64,000 nt of DNA from assembly GCF_029962835.1 (NCBI RefSeq), contig NC_080583.1, forward strand, positions 72,463,158-72,527,157, given 5' to 3'. A model generated the notes under the pieces. That model made no database searches. It worked only from the letters and a program-made list of their open reading frames with translations, and was not told where the DNA came from. This DNA is from Magnolia sinica. Taxonomy: Eukaryota; Streptophyta; Magnoliopsida; Magnoliales; Magnoliaceae. The translations under genes were made by a program, and so were the position numbers. The first letter of the stretch is position 1. Each line of letters opens with the position of its first letter. Shown here piece by piece: positions 14,324-29,400 of this stretch.

Positions 14324-17300
14324 GAAAGCACTGTTTGGATGTTCAGCTGATCATAGGTGTTTGCCTCCATAGAGACCGTAGATGACTCAATTACTACAGT
14401 ATCAAACCAGACTGTTTGAATTGTGGGGCCCTTTTTCTTTTTTTTTTTTGATTTGTGGAGCCCATTGTGGATGGAGGAAAGCCTGGAAATTTCAGAGCTT
14501 AACACAATTATGACGGTCCAACCTGTGGCCATCAAATGCACAAATAGCCTGGTCAGATTGTCTAAATTTAACTGGAAAGATCTGGTGGTTAAGATGGTCT
14601 GGTTGATGTGTTTCTAGCCCATGCCCCATCTGCAATAGGGCCCACATTTTGGATGGGCAGAAGATGATTACAACTACAGCCAGAAAAAAAAAAAAAAAAC
14701 CTATGATCATAAAAAGCAGCAAATATAAGATCTGGTGGATGAGATCCTCAACTTTTGTGTTCTTAAAGGCCACAAAGTCTCTTTCCTTTGGATCATCTTC
14801 CTGAAATCTGCAACCAAATGGGCTTTTTCCTGTGCCATCATTTGGCAATCCTTCTTCTGGGTTTTAAATCATGAATCTTGACCTATCATCAAAGTAACTT
14901 ATATGGAGCATTGTTTGGAGTATCCCTGATATATCAATAATATTCCTGATATTATCTGTATCTCCAGCTCGGTGATACCGGTAACACTGGTAGCGATACC
15001 GATAACACTGGTAATATCAGAAATTCCAGGTATCAATGATATATCGCCAATATTTTTTACTGTGTAAATTTCACGTGTTGCTTGTATTGCGAATGTATTG
15101 CCAACAATTTTGACTATGTAAATTCTAGGTGTCTCTTGTATCGCCAATGTATTGGTGATATTTTGATAATACCGCCAAAAATCTGTTTACTAAAAACAAA
15201 ATCCATTTCAAATTTTTTTATGGGCGCATGGTTGTATGATGGAATGCACGTTTGCATGTGTGTATATGTATGCATGGGATGGATTGCATGTTTGAGTTCA
15301 TTTAATTTTGCATGTCCTAGTTGTATGGTATCTGCATTCGTAATATATAAACTCATTTTGGTTACAATTGGACTGATTTCTTACAACACAACACATTCTT
15401 TTATGCCCCCATTAAATGGAAACTTATTATGCATGCATTCATTTTGCAAAATTTTTTATTCCTAAATATGTAAATATGTGTATTTTAGCATCTCCTAAAG
15501 TTTTCATTGAAAAATTCCACAATTTTCCCCATGTTTCCCCGCGTTTCCAACTATCAGCAATATTATTGGTGATAATGATATTTTTTCCGCATTCCCAGCC
15601 AGCGAAACTTGTAGCAATACCAATAACTCGAACACTGTATGGAGGAGAGAGAAAACAATGGTATAATTGGTATGAAATGCATGTTAATTCCCTCCAACCA
15701 TGGTTAAGAGACCTCTGTGACACAGACCGGCTTGTTCGGTCCTAAGTCGAGTTGCGACTTGCCCGAGTTGGGGATGAATTGGCCCAATTCGCCTAAGCCA
15801 AGGGTGACTTGTGGTATTGAACCAGATCAGGTGCTACTGAGTTTAAGCCGAGGGTGACTAGTGGTATCGAACTAGATCAGGCACTACTGAGTCCAAGTTG
15901 ACTTGGACAAACGGGACTCTTCCACATCTTAAAACCATGCCTCCAACATATGATTTGGACATTTTACCCTGTGAATTCAGGAATTATCTCCTTGCTCATT
16001 AGGGATCATATTGCATGGATTCTTCTAAACATGAGAATAATTGTACACACAATCTGACATGGATTCAAGAGTGACATAGGAAAGGGTCTAGTGATACGGT
16101 GTTAACTTTCATATGTTTGTTATCATAGAAAAAAGATCATGTGCTAAAAAAGAAGCCCCTATGTTGAATCAAGATCTGATAGTTGGTAATTGTCTTTTTC
16201 ATGGTTTTCTACTTATTGTATTTTATTATTTAATTTGTACTTTGCTTCTTCTTCTTTTTTAATCATCATCATCATCTAAGCCTTATCCCAATTAATTGGG
16301 GACAACTACATGAATCCTTTTCCACCATTCCAAACTATCAAGGGCTAGACCTTTAATTAGACCAAAGGTCATCAAGTCTTTTCTTACTACCTCCATCCAC
16401 ATCCTTTTGGGTCTTCCTCTTGCCCTTTCAAAGCCTTCAACTAGTACCAACTCAGTCCTATTCGGCACGGTTCTTGGTCTCCGTTGCACATTAACAAACC
16501 ATCTAAATCTACTTCCCCTCATCTTTTTACCTATTGGTACTACTCTTAAGTTCCCTTGAATGCATTCATTTCTAATTATATCCTTCCTCATCTTGCTGCC
16601 CATCCATCTCAACATCCTCATTTCAAATACACTCCTCCTATGAATATGTCGTTCTTTAACTGCCCAACATTCTATCCCATAAAGCATGGTTGGTTATTAG
16701 CTATCCTATAAATTTCCCTTTAAAGTTTGACTGGTACACAATGATCACATAACACTCTAGAAGCACATCTCCATTTTTTCCACTCAGCTTAAATTCTATG
16801 GGCAACGTCCTCTTCAATCTCTCCATTCTCATGAATTATTGATCCAAGGTATCAAAAGTGTCATTTGGAAAACTTCTTGGTCAATAATCTTATCTAATTC
16901 CTCGTTTTCACTCCTATTATTATTAAAATCGCACTCCATATACTCTGTTCTAGCCAACTAATTTTACATCCTTTAGATTGTAAAGGATCCCTCAATAAAT
17001 CTAGCTGTGTTTATGCCTTGCCTCATCTTGTCAATCAAAACTATATCATTTGCAAACAAGATACACCGTGGGATCTCTTCTTGTAAATGCCTCGTTAACT
17101 CTTCTTGAAAAAGTACAAGCTCAATGCCAACCCTTGGTGTAAGCCCACTGTAATTGGGAACTCACTTGTCTCTCCACTAGTGTTTCTCAAATTTGTTATT
17201 GCTACCTCATGCATATCCTTAACAATGTCAACATATCCTCTTGAGACTCCTTTCTTACCCAACACGAACCACATTAATTCTCTAGGGACCCTATTGTATG

Positions 17301-17331
17301 CTTTTTCTAAATGAATAAAGACCATGTGGAG

Positions 17332-17420
<89 letters not shown>

Positions 17421-20400
17421 CTCCATTAATAGTCTAAGCAGGACAATAGCTTCAACGATAAACCTCTCAAGCATGAAACAAAATTGATTTTCCAACACAT
17501 CCCTCTTACTCCTTAGTTTTTGCTCAATCACTCTCTTTGAAAGTTTCATAGTATGACTCAAAAGTTTAATCCCACGATAGTTAATGGAGCTTTGCATGTC
17601 TCCTTTGTTCTTATAAATAGGTAGCATGGTACTTTCCTTCATTCGTCTAGCATTTTCTTCAATCTTACAATCTTGTTGAACAACTTTGTGAACCAAAATA
17701 ACCATTATCTCCCATGCAATTCCAAACCTCATCTAACATCATTTGAATTTATGGTTCCTTCTATCCTTATGCACTCAAAATGGTTGACATTAACAAGTTC
17801 TGAAAATAACATCATCTTTCATTGATCTCATTATCTTTTACAAGTGCCCTCTAGTTATCGCTCTTAATGCATCTAATATAATCTAGGTCCCTACATTTTC
17901 TCTCTTATTTTTGCAAGTTTGAAGTTATCTTTCTCACCTTCTCTTGTCCCCAATCTATTGTATTGATCATCATAAACCTTACATTTAGCCTCACTACTTT
18001 CTTAGCAATCTTTTTGGCATTTCTATATTATTTAATATTTTCATCATTTTTAGTCCCTTGCCAGGCTAGGCTTTGAAACATGAACATTTCTCATGAATAG
18101 CTTTTTGTATATCGATATTCCACCATTAAGTTTCCTTATATGATTGGCTTTTCCCTCTAAATACTCTTAAAACATCTTTTGCCACTTTCCTAATGCACTA
18201 AGCCATCTCATTCCATATAACATTTGCTTCTTTCTTAATATTCCACTTTCCTTCTCCCATCAATTTATTACTAAATAACATTGTTTTCTTATCTTTTGAA
18301 TTCAATTCTAACACATCATTTTTGGATACCTATTAATTCGCTCCCTTTCTTCCATCTCTTAATGTAAATATCAATAATTATTAATTGATGTGAGGTGCTC
18401 TTGGAGAACTCATAAATTGACTTACCACACTCAATGCATAAGATATGTTTGGTTGAGTAATAGAAATAAATTTTTAAACCAATCTTCTATACCTCCCCGG
18501 ATTCCCCATTGCATTTTCTTGATCACTTACAAGCTAGTGATTAGGATCCATTTGAGTGTCAAATGCCTTGGTCCCAAGAAGATCTATCTTCATGAGTAAA
18601 TCCAGAACGCATTTCTGTTTAGATAACTCTTTCTTTAGATCTAGCCACTTCTATACCAAGAAGTATTGAAGATGACCCAAATCTTTTGTGAGAAAATGTT
18701 GTTGATGATACTTCTATAGTTCTTCAATATCCTTTTCATTGCCTCTAGACTCTAGTAACAACAAATCATCCTCATACACTACAAGCACAATGAGACTTGA
18801 GATACATTTCTGAACAAAAACACAATGATCAGTATGGCTCGGAATGGAAGAGGCAGTAGATGATGGAGATTGGATGTCTTTGTTGATCACAACGGGTATG
18901 GGAATAGGTTCCATATTAAGAGATTTGCTATCTTTTGAGAGGAACGGGGTGGGCTAAAAAAATGTAATATCTGCACATACATATTTTCTTCGAAGTGATG
19001 GAGTATAACAACAATAACCCCTCTGTGTGCGAGAATATCCAAGAAAAATACATTTAACTACTTGAGGATCAAACTTATCATAGCCATGTTAGACAGCTCA
19101 CATACTACCTTGTATATCTTCTTACCTTGTATAGATGATTGTAATATCTTTCCTTTCCTGTTATAGATGAGTATAATATCTATATATTCAACCCCATTGG
19201 GTTGTCTCAAATACATAGAAAAACCTTTTTGGATTCACTGTTTTCATGGTATCAGAGCCATACTGATCCAAATCCGGCCACTCCCTGCTGCGTCCCTGCT
19301 GCGTCCGGCCACCCCCTGCTGCCAGATCCGGCATCCCTGCTGCGTCCGGCCACCCCCTGCTGCCAGATCCGGCCTCCCTGCTGCGTCCAGCGTCCCTGCT
19401 GCATCCGGTCACCCCCTGCTGCAAGATCCGGCCTCCCTGCTCCCTGCCCCCTGCTGCGTCAGGCCTCCCTGCTGCTCCAGCCTGCTCCAGATCCAGATCC
19501 GATCCACCCCCTGCTGCCCCTGCATGGTTTTCCGGCTCCAGCCTGCTCCAGATCCTGCGCCCCTGCTCCAGATCTAGCGCACCTGCTCCAGATCCAACGT
19601 CCCTGCTCGGTTTTCCTGTTCCAGATCAAGATCTGACGCCCCTGCTCCAGATTCGACGCACCTGCTTGTTTTTCATACTCCAGATCCAGATCCAGAGTTG
19701 CTTTTCCAGATCCCGATCAAGGTTGCTGATTGCTTTTCCAGATCCAGATCCAGAGTTCCTTTGCCAGATCCAGAAACTGCAATTCCTTGGGTATCTCCTG
19801 CTGTACGGTACTTCTACGACCTTCTTCTGCTGCAACTTCTTGTCTGCTTTACATTACTTCAGATCAATGGACAAGAACTCATCACGTACAGAGGCCCCAC
19901 GTTGTAGTTTTGATGGTACCAACTACTCTCTGTGGGCCATCCATTTTCAGAACTTTCTCAAGGGTCGTGGTTTGTGGGGACTAATTGATGGATCCGTTCC
20001 TCTCCCCACTTCCACAGATGCCGACAAATTAGCTGATTGGGAAATGAACAATAGAAGGATTATTACCTAGATTTTTGATTCCGTCGATCGGTCCATTGCT
20101 GTTGGTCTTACACCTCATCGCACTGCTAAGGCAATGTGGGAACATCTCCAGACGATTTATCAACAGAGTAATGCGGCCCGGTTATACCGCCTGGAACAGG
20201 ATCTCGTTAACCTTACTCAGGGTAACGACAGTATTCAATTATTTTACTCCAAAATTGTCACAATTTGGACAGAGATGGCTATGATGGATCCACCATTTCC
20301 TCATGACTTTAAAATATTCCAATCTATGCGCGAGAGTACGCAAGTTCGTCAATTCCTTATGAAGCTACGTCCGGAATTTGAGCATTGTCGGGCTGCTCTC

Positions 20401-23400
20401 TTGAACCGTAGCCCTACTCCTTCATTAAATTCGATTATTAATGATTTATTGGTTGAGGAACAACAACTGAAAGTTCTCTCTCTTCCTTCCTCAACTCCAT
20501 GATTATCCGATATAGTGCTTTCTGTGTCCACCACTACAGCAACCTGTGGTTCCACTCCTTTGACTTGTCGTGGCTGTAACAAGGTGGGTCATGTTGTCGC
20601 TCAATGCGAAGAATGGTGCGCTTATTGTCGACGGACTGGTCATGGTATTCAGGACTGCCGTACACGTGCGTATGCATCTTATTTCGGCCGTGGACGTGGT
20701 GGTTGTGGTCGTGGCCGTGGTCGTGCTCTTTCTGCTACTGCTGCCACTATTTCTTCCGAGTCGTCTATTAGTGATTCTGCATCTACTGTTTTTGCTGAAG
20801 GTCTTTCATCACCTTTGTCTCCTGCGATGCTCCAACAAATCGTTTAGGCCCTTTCTGCGGCCAGTATGTCAGGTATATCCCCATTTTCTACATGGTTCTT
20901 CGATTCACTTTCTTCCAATCATATGACTGGTGCTGCATCCTATCTTTGTGACATTCGTCCTTACATAAAAAATCAGGCTATTTCTACTGCGGATGGCACT
21001 AGACTACCTATTCAGTCTGTTGGATCATTGACTTTCTTTCTTTCTGCTCATCGCCAGTTCACCCTTCGTGATGTGTTTCATGTCCCTAACCTCTCCTCCA
21101 ATTTAATTTCAGTTGGTCAACCACATCCAATAACTGCTTAGTCATATTTCTTCTCAATTGTTGTTTTGTGTAGGATCTGGCAACGGGGAAGGTACTTGGG
21201 AGGGGTCGGCGGCATAGTCATCTGTACGTGCTGGATTTTGATCCATCTGTCACTCCGGCTCATTGTTTCTTTTTTCCATCTTCATCAAATATTTGTTCGG
21301 CAAATAAATTGTGGAAACTGTGGCACTTTCGCTTGGGTCATCCACATTCTGATCGATTACTTCAGTTAATTTCGTCTAGCATGTTAGGGAATATTTCTCT
21401 TAATAAAAATAATTTGAATTATTCTTGTTTTTGCTGTTGTCTTTCAAAAAGTAAGTGTATTCCTTTTTCTCTAAGTACTACAAAATCATCTTCTATATTT
21501 GAACTTGTGCATACGGATGTCTGGGGTCCTTCACCAATTATGTCTCTCTCTGGGTTACGATACTATGTTATATTCATTGATGATTTCACACGTTACACTT
21601 GGATTTACTTTCTGCATTCGAAGTCACAGGTTTTTGAAAAATTCAAGTCCTTTCACTCTATGGTAAAGACTCAATTTGGGGTTCCAGTTCAAACTCTCCG
21701 TTCTGACTCAGGGGGGGAATATCTCTCAACCGATTTTCGTACATTTCTTCAAGGTCATGGGATTATTCATCAGACCACCTGTTCTGATACTCCACAACAG
21801 AACGAGGTGGCTGAACGAAAAAATCATCATATTGTTGAAACTGCCAACACCCTGATGACAGTTATGAGTGTTCCTCGTTCTTTCTGGATGGAGGCAATGT
21901 TATATTCAGTCTACTTGATCAACCGGATGCTAACCAACGTTCTGAATAGTAAATCTCCATACTTTGTTCTCAACGGCTTACCTCCTGCATATTCCACATT
22001 TCGTGTTTTTGGTTGTATCTGTTATGTTCACCTGGCTTCACGTGAACGTCACAAACTATCTCCAAAATCAATCAAATGTATGTACTTGGGATTTGGGGAA
22101 ACTCAGAAGGGTTTTCGGTGTTATGATCCGGTTTCTCGTCGTGTTCGGGTTTCACGAAATGTTGTCTTTCTTGAACACATTGCTTTTCATTCATCTCCTC
22201 CTCCTCCGCACACTCCAAACCCTCCTGGTTTAACCGCCTTTCCAGAAATTCCGGTTGCCTCAAGAACTCTCCCTCGTCCGTTGCAGGTTTACTCACGTCG
22301 ACCACGTACAGATCCACCACCTATTACTCAACCCGAATCTACTGTACCTGTTGCAGATCCCGAACCTACCTCAATACGACGTTCCGCTCGTGAACATAGA
22401 GCGCCTGATCGCTTGATATGCTCTATGTCTGCCATGAATGCTACTCTGGATACTGTTTCTATTCCAACTTCATACTCTCAGGCAGCCACTCTTGATTGTT
22501 GGAAGAAGGCTATGGCAGACGAACTTGCGGCATTGGATGATAATCATACGTGGGACATTGTCACTCGACCTGCTGACCAACAGCTGATTGGTAGCAGATG
22601 GATTTATTCTGTCAAGCTCAAGTCTGATGGATCATTGGATCGATATAAGGCTCGGCTTGTCGCTCAAGGATACAAACAGGAATACGGAATTGATTATGAT
22701 GAGACTTTTGCTCCCGTGGCCAAGATGAAACCTGTTCGTACTCTTCTGGCTATATCTTCTGTTCGCTCATGGCCACTCGCTCAGATGGATGTGAAAAATG
22801 CATTTCTTCATGGAGACCTCCAAGAAACCGTATATTTGAAACCTCCTCCTGGCTCTTTAATCCCTGACGATAAGGTATGTCGCCTAAAGAAAGCCCTGTA
22901 TGGCCTCAAACAGGCACCTCGGGCATGGTTCCAACGCTTTCACGATGTTGTTACGAGTGCTGGCTTTACTCAAAGTGGTTATGACCCATCCTTATTTTTG
23001 CGAACCACTGCTCACGGAATTGTCATTGTTCTGGTCTATGTTGACGACCTCCTCCTGACTGGTAGCGATGCTACTGGTATTTTGGCTTTAAAGGAAGTTC
23101 TGCAATCATCCTTCAAGATGAAAGACCTCGGCCATCTCACATACTTTCTTGGACTTGAATTTTCACGTTCCAACCGTGGGATCCTGGTCAGCCAGCGTAA
23201 ATATACCAAGGATCTTCTCGCCTTGGCATCATTGACGGATCAGAAGACTGTTCAGACTCCCTTAGAACTTAACGTTCGATATGGCCGTGACGATGGTGAT
23301 CTACTTACACAGCCCGACTTACACTGCCGTTTGGTTGGGAGTCTGGTTTACTTAACTATGACTCGCCTTGATATTGCCTATGCTGTTTAGGTCGTCATTC

Positions 23401-26400
23401 AGTTTGTTTCTGCTCCCCGGACTCTTCATATGACTGCGGTGTTGCGCATCCTACGGTATCTACATGGAACTCTAGATCGATCTCTGTTCTTATCCTCCAC
23501 GGCGACTCTGGACTTCGTGCTTATTCGGATGCTGATTGGACTGGTTGCACTCTCACGCGAAAATCTACCACTGGCTATTGTGTTTTTCTTAGCACTTCTT
23601 TCATGTCTTGGAAGTGTAAGAAGCAGACTATTGTTTCCAAATTGAGTACAGAAGCTGAGTATCGGGCGATGTCCGCTACGTGTAGTGAGCTTGTCTGGTT
23701 ACGTGGACTTCTTTCCGACTTGGGCATTCCTCTGTAGAATCCTACTCCACTCCATGTCGATAATCTCAGTGCAATTCAGATTGCCTCTAACCCGGTTTTT
23801 CATGAACGGACGAAGCATATAGAAGTTGACTGTCATTTTATCCGCGAGAAATTTCAGTCTGGGCTCATTTCTCTTCCACATGTGGTATCCCATGATCAGA
23901 TTGCTGACATTCTCACCAAGTCCCTCACATCTGCACGTCACTCTTTTCTTGTTGGCAAACTATTACTTGTCGATGACCAGCATTAGTTTGAGGGGGGATG
24001 TTAGACAGCTCACATACTACCTTGTATATCTTCTTACCTTGTATAGATGATTGTAATATCTTTCCTTTCCTGTTATAGATGAGTGTAATATCTATATATT
24101 CAACCCCATTGGGTTGTCTCAAATACATAGAAAAACCTTTTTGGATTCACTGTTTTCAAGCCAAGCTCCAACTGATAGACAAAACAAATACATCAAAAAA
24201 CTTTAGGAGGTATAGGAAACATCGGAGTTTCTGGGAATAAAATTTAATGAAGTAATTGACCCTTTAAAATAGATGAGGGCATCGAGTTATCAAAAAACAT
24301 GCTATGAATATTACATCACTCCAAAAACTCTTAAGAACATTCATGTGAATTACGGAGCACAAGTTATCTCAAGGAGGTGACAATTTTTCTATTCTACAAC
24401 CTCGTTTCTTATAGGGTGTATGTGCATGATGTCTGATGTAGGATTCCTATTATATGAAAAAAGGCTAAAAGCTAGGGATTTGTACTCCTTGGAATTCTCA
24501 AACCAAAACACAGACACTTTTGAACTAAATTGATTTTGCGCTTCCATGTGAGAAGTCTTAAAATATAAAATAGTAAAAATCTATCTTTCATTAAATAAAG
24601 TTTTCATCTCGAACAACATCAACAAATGGTAATACTTAATCTCAAACTTACTAGATATTTTAAACTATAAACATCTGAATGAACTAGAGAGAGGAACTAA
24701 ACAACACTTCTCAACACGTGAAAAAGTATTAGGCTGATGCTGACTCAATATGCACACATCACGCTGTAGACATGACATCAACGGCAACGAATAACATTAT
24801 CAAGAATCTTCAATGATGGATGATTGAGACAACAGTGCCAATGATAAGATGAGATGTCTTTTTGTGTTGTTGTGCCCACGACTTCACGATCAAGATAGTG
24901 CAGCTAGTCATTCTCATGTCCTCCACCAATCTTACTCTTCCTCTTTAGGTCTTGAAACACACGGTGTGAAGGATATAAAGTGACACAACAGTTAAAGAAT
25001 TTGGTAAGTTTGCTAATAGATAGAAAGCTTAAAGGGAATTTTGGAACGAATAAAACAAAGGATAATGAAAGAGATGGACTTCCATAAACGGTATCCATTC
25101 CATATACTTTTAGATTAGGTATCGTCTGCCAAAGTGACATAAGAGCCTATTAATGAGCCATAAATAAACAAAAAACACATTAGACTAACTTGTCATATGG
25201 TTAGACGTTCCAAAGTCAATTAACCATAGAGTATGAGGCTTAGATCCTAAACAAGTTATATATGAGGTCATAAATGTCTCCGTGGGAGTGGAAGTAGTTG
25301 TAGAAGTATAAGGAATAGACTGATTTTGTAGATTATACAACAACTTAGAAAATTCTTCTTAACTCAAAGTAACCATCTCACTAGTCATATGTGCCTATGG
25401 AGTAGTAGGTGTAAAATTAGCCAAAGGAGGCCCACTGCTCCCTCCAGTGTGAAGCTTGATAAGTCCATGCAGGCTTCCCATGGAGTTCCTAGCATTTTCA
25501 ACAAAATGATTGGAAAGCCCACAATGAAGGAACTTCTTAGGTCTGGGAATCTCGCCACGAACACCTCCCATGTCATCATAACCACCTCTTCCACCATAGC
25601 CACCACTACAACCTCGTATAGAGAATAGTGCTAGAGATGAGCTGTCATTGGCTCTACTTATAGAGCCTAAAGATACTAGCTAGATGCATGCAAACACCAT
25701 GTTCAAAGATGGCACATCTTTGCCACCCGAAATCTATGCACGAACTGATTCATATTTGTATTTCTATCAAAATAAGAGCTTGGCCATTTGGAACTCTTTA
25801 CATTACTTCATTATTTTTCCAAATCCTAGTGTTAAGTTGGTATACATTTAGTTCCTACCACATTCCATAAGTTTTGAATAATATTTGCCTAGAGATTTAT
25901 CATTTATCTCCTAGTTGAAATCTAAAAATCTCTTCAAACAATTGGTATGCATGAGAGAGGTTTTTGTCAGATGAATACATATCTCATCATGCATCCCACA
26001 CCACCTTTGCAGTATCCAAAAACATTATGTTAGCATTGATGGATGATTCCATACCATTCCACAACCATGTCATAATTTGAAAATTCTCCCAGATCTTCAT
26101 ATGTACTAGAACTCGCATAAGGTTTCTTTACAGTCAAGTACTTCAATATTCACTTTTCCGTTAAAAATACTCAAATTGACTTAGATTACTAGAGATAGTT
26201 TGTTCCATTTAATTTAATAGAGGTTATCTGAAACCCTAAAAAATCAGATGGATTTATTAATCCGGTTTTGGAATCGCTTATCACTTCCATGGGGAAAAGG
26301 GACTGGAATATATACCGCAAACTTATACGAGCATGGGCTGACCTTTCGTGACCAATGAACACTCAATTTGTACACTTCACATGATATGACACCACACTTG

Positions 26401-29400
26401 AAGAGAATAACCAGCCCACACATTCCAACCAATCACAAGGGTTGATAACCACGAACACGGCATCTGACGAAGGCAATCAGCCCATACGTTCACACATCCC
26501 ACGAGAGGCAATGATCACAAACACTTCATCCTCTTCTCATGCATGGACCATTACAAAAGCCTGGCACAACCAAAAAAAAAAAACTCAAGTTTCTTAAAAG
26601 ATTTTCAGCAAAAAAGGAATGGGAGTGCCCAAAAGGATAGGGTAGGTGGGAGAGATGGATTAAGATCATAAACAAAATAGTTCTGATACCATGTAAAATA
26701 ATGTAAAAGGAGATGGAATAAAGAAGAAAGAGAGAGAAGAGGAGAATGGGCTAAAGTATTGACTCCCCGCACCCAATAACCCATCTAAGGTGCCCTACGT
26801 AAGCCTGTATCTCATTCATCAACAAGAAGAGGGTCTGCTCTCTTGCTTGCGCAAGGTTGTGTACATCGACATATCATCATCATCACCGAATCGGGTGGGT
26901 GAATTGGCTCGTCTTCCCCTCGTGTGGTTGATTTGAGCGAGCCACCAATTTTCATGTTTTGCACCCGATTTGATCATGTAATCACGTCACTCGATCCATA
27001 ATAATAACCTAAGAGTAACCTGCCACACTATCCGCCAGCACCCAACATAATAGAAGTTTTTTTTTTTTTCTAAAAGACGGTAATGACCATTACGAACCAC
27101 ATCGACAGTGGTGGCCGTTAGACCACGGTTATGATTATTCAATACCTTACTCTAGAGCCTCCAAACAAATTGACCCAAAATATCACCACATAACTACGGA
27201 TATTAACTTTTTACTTCCTACTGGCTCAGTGTGGTGAACATCATAGATAGGGTTTCCTTACAAATATAGTTGTGGTCAAGCACCTCCTGCCTTTTGAGTA
27301 ATTCAATTCAAAATTATTATATAAGAAGTATATACACTACTCAATACTAACACATTTCAAAATAGAAGGGTCTTAGAATTTCCTATATACCTGTTTTATT
27401 TGGGAAATAACATTATATCCGCCACTAACCATAAAGCCAACAGTTGCATCTTCCCACCAAGGTAGTAGACAATGTAGGCGGGCCACCTAGAAATGAAAAT
27501 AAATAAAATCTCACACAATATTATTTTAATAAAGTGTATTAATTGCGAAAAACCAACACAAAATGTAATATGATTTGTAATCATTAAACATAAATGCTAC
27601 AGTCAAAGTACAAGGATCACAAAAAGGTCCTCTAAAAACATGATGTTGGAACAAATATTCAGAATGATCGTCTATATAAAAGTAGTTGACATGACCTACT
27701 CTAATCCAATTCATGTAGCCATAGAGGAAAATAACATATTAAAGCATCAATCATAAGCAATGTTCCAGTTATCGTTGATAGTATCAATAATATTGGAATC
27801 GGCAGGCGGGCGATACAAAAACTATTGAAAATGCCAAAATTTCCAAGTATCAACAAATTGTCAACAATATATTGTCAATTTATCGATATTGCGTCGTATC
27901 ACTCAAAAATCGTTACTTTCTCTTTATAAAATCTTTCTTACATCGATTGTATCGATGATATCATCACCGTTAGAGCTTAGGAAGGAGGAAAACGTGCATA
28001 AATATATAATAAAAAATTAGAGAAAATAGAAAATTTGCATTTTTTTAAAAAATAAAATTTGGGGGTCTAGTTAGGGAGTGGATTTCGACCACTCGTCAAA
28101 TTTTGATAATCAAATCCCTCATTTTGGGAGAAAAATCAGGAAGGGCTAAAACATGTGTAAATAAAAAATCAAGAAAATAGGATTTCTTCTTCTTCTTCTT
28201 TTTTTTTGAAAATTTTTAGGGAATCTAGTTGGGGGCAGTGTTCGAAATATCGGTATCGCATTACGTATCGCACCCTCGGGATACGGATACATATTAGTTA
28301 TCGCATGGGATATGTCGGATGTATCGCATAATGTACCGATGTTGTTGGAAACATGAGGAAACATTGGGAAATTGGTCGAATTTTTCAATGAAACTTCAGT
28401 GATTGTTAAAAAAGACATCAATAAACACTTATAAATCAAAAGATTACAAAAAACAAGTGCATATAATAGGTTTTCTTTATATGGGGTACTAATCTATGCG
28501 TTGTCTAACTGAATTGATGCAAGCATGTTCAAAGTCTATTCATATAATTTATAAAAGTAAGAAGAAGTGTGGGAACACAAGAAATACATTCAAAAGCAAA
28601 AGAAGAATCACTAGATCAGGTTACATACATATTTGATTTTATGTTTGGACACAGATTGCAACTGATTTGCGAGACATTGATTTTTTTTCAATTTTCCGCA
28701 ACCCGGCCCTTTTCCTCCAAATCTCGAAATTGAAGTTCCCAATCCATGATTTTTTATGTTTTCCAAACATGAAAAATCATTAATTTGTAACAATTTGACA
28801 CTAATTTAACATAATTTATAGAAGAAAAAAAAAATGGTCAAAAAACGATAATGCTCATTGGATCAAACATGTGGGATATATCGCACTACTTGTGCATTTC
28901 ATTTCGCACAGGTGGTATACAAGATATATCGTGGGATATATCGACTGATATCGTCGATATTTAAAACGTTGGTTGGGGGTACATTTTGATCGCTCCTCTT
29001 CCTCTTCTTCTTCTTCTTCTTCTTCTTTTGAGAATCCCACTCCTCTTCAATTTTAATGAACCAAATCCCTTATTTTGGGGTAGAATCGGGAAGGGGAAAC
29101 CCTGCATGAAAACTTCAAAAAAAATAAAAATTAAAAATAAAATAAAAAAATTATTTTTAATTTTTTTAAAGGAATCTAGTTGGGGAATAGATTTAGACTA
29201 CTCTTCAATCTTTGAATTTTTTTAATTATTTAAAATTTTAAAAGTGCAAAAAAAAAAAAAAAAGGTTTTATTTAAAAAGATTGTAAAATTGTTTCATGAA
29301 AAACTCATTAATTATTTCTATTTATAAATGGATGTTGATGAGAGATATTGATGTGATACATTTTTTAAATAAAAAATTGGTTTTTAGAGTTTTAAAAATT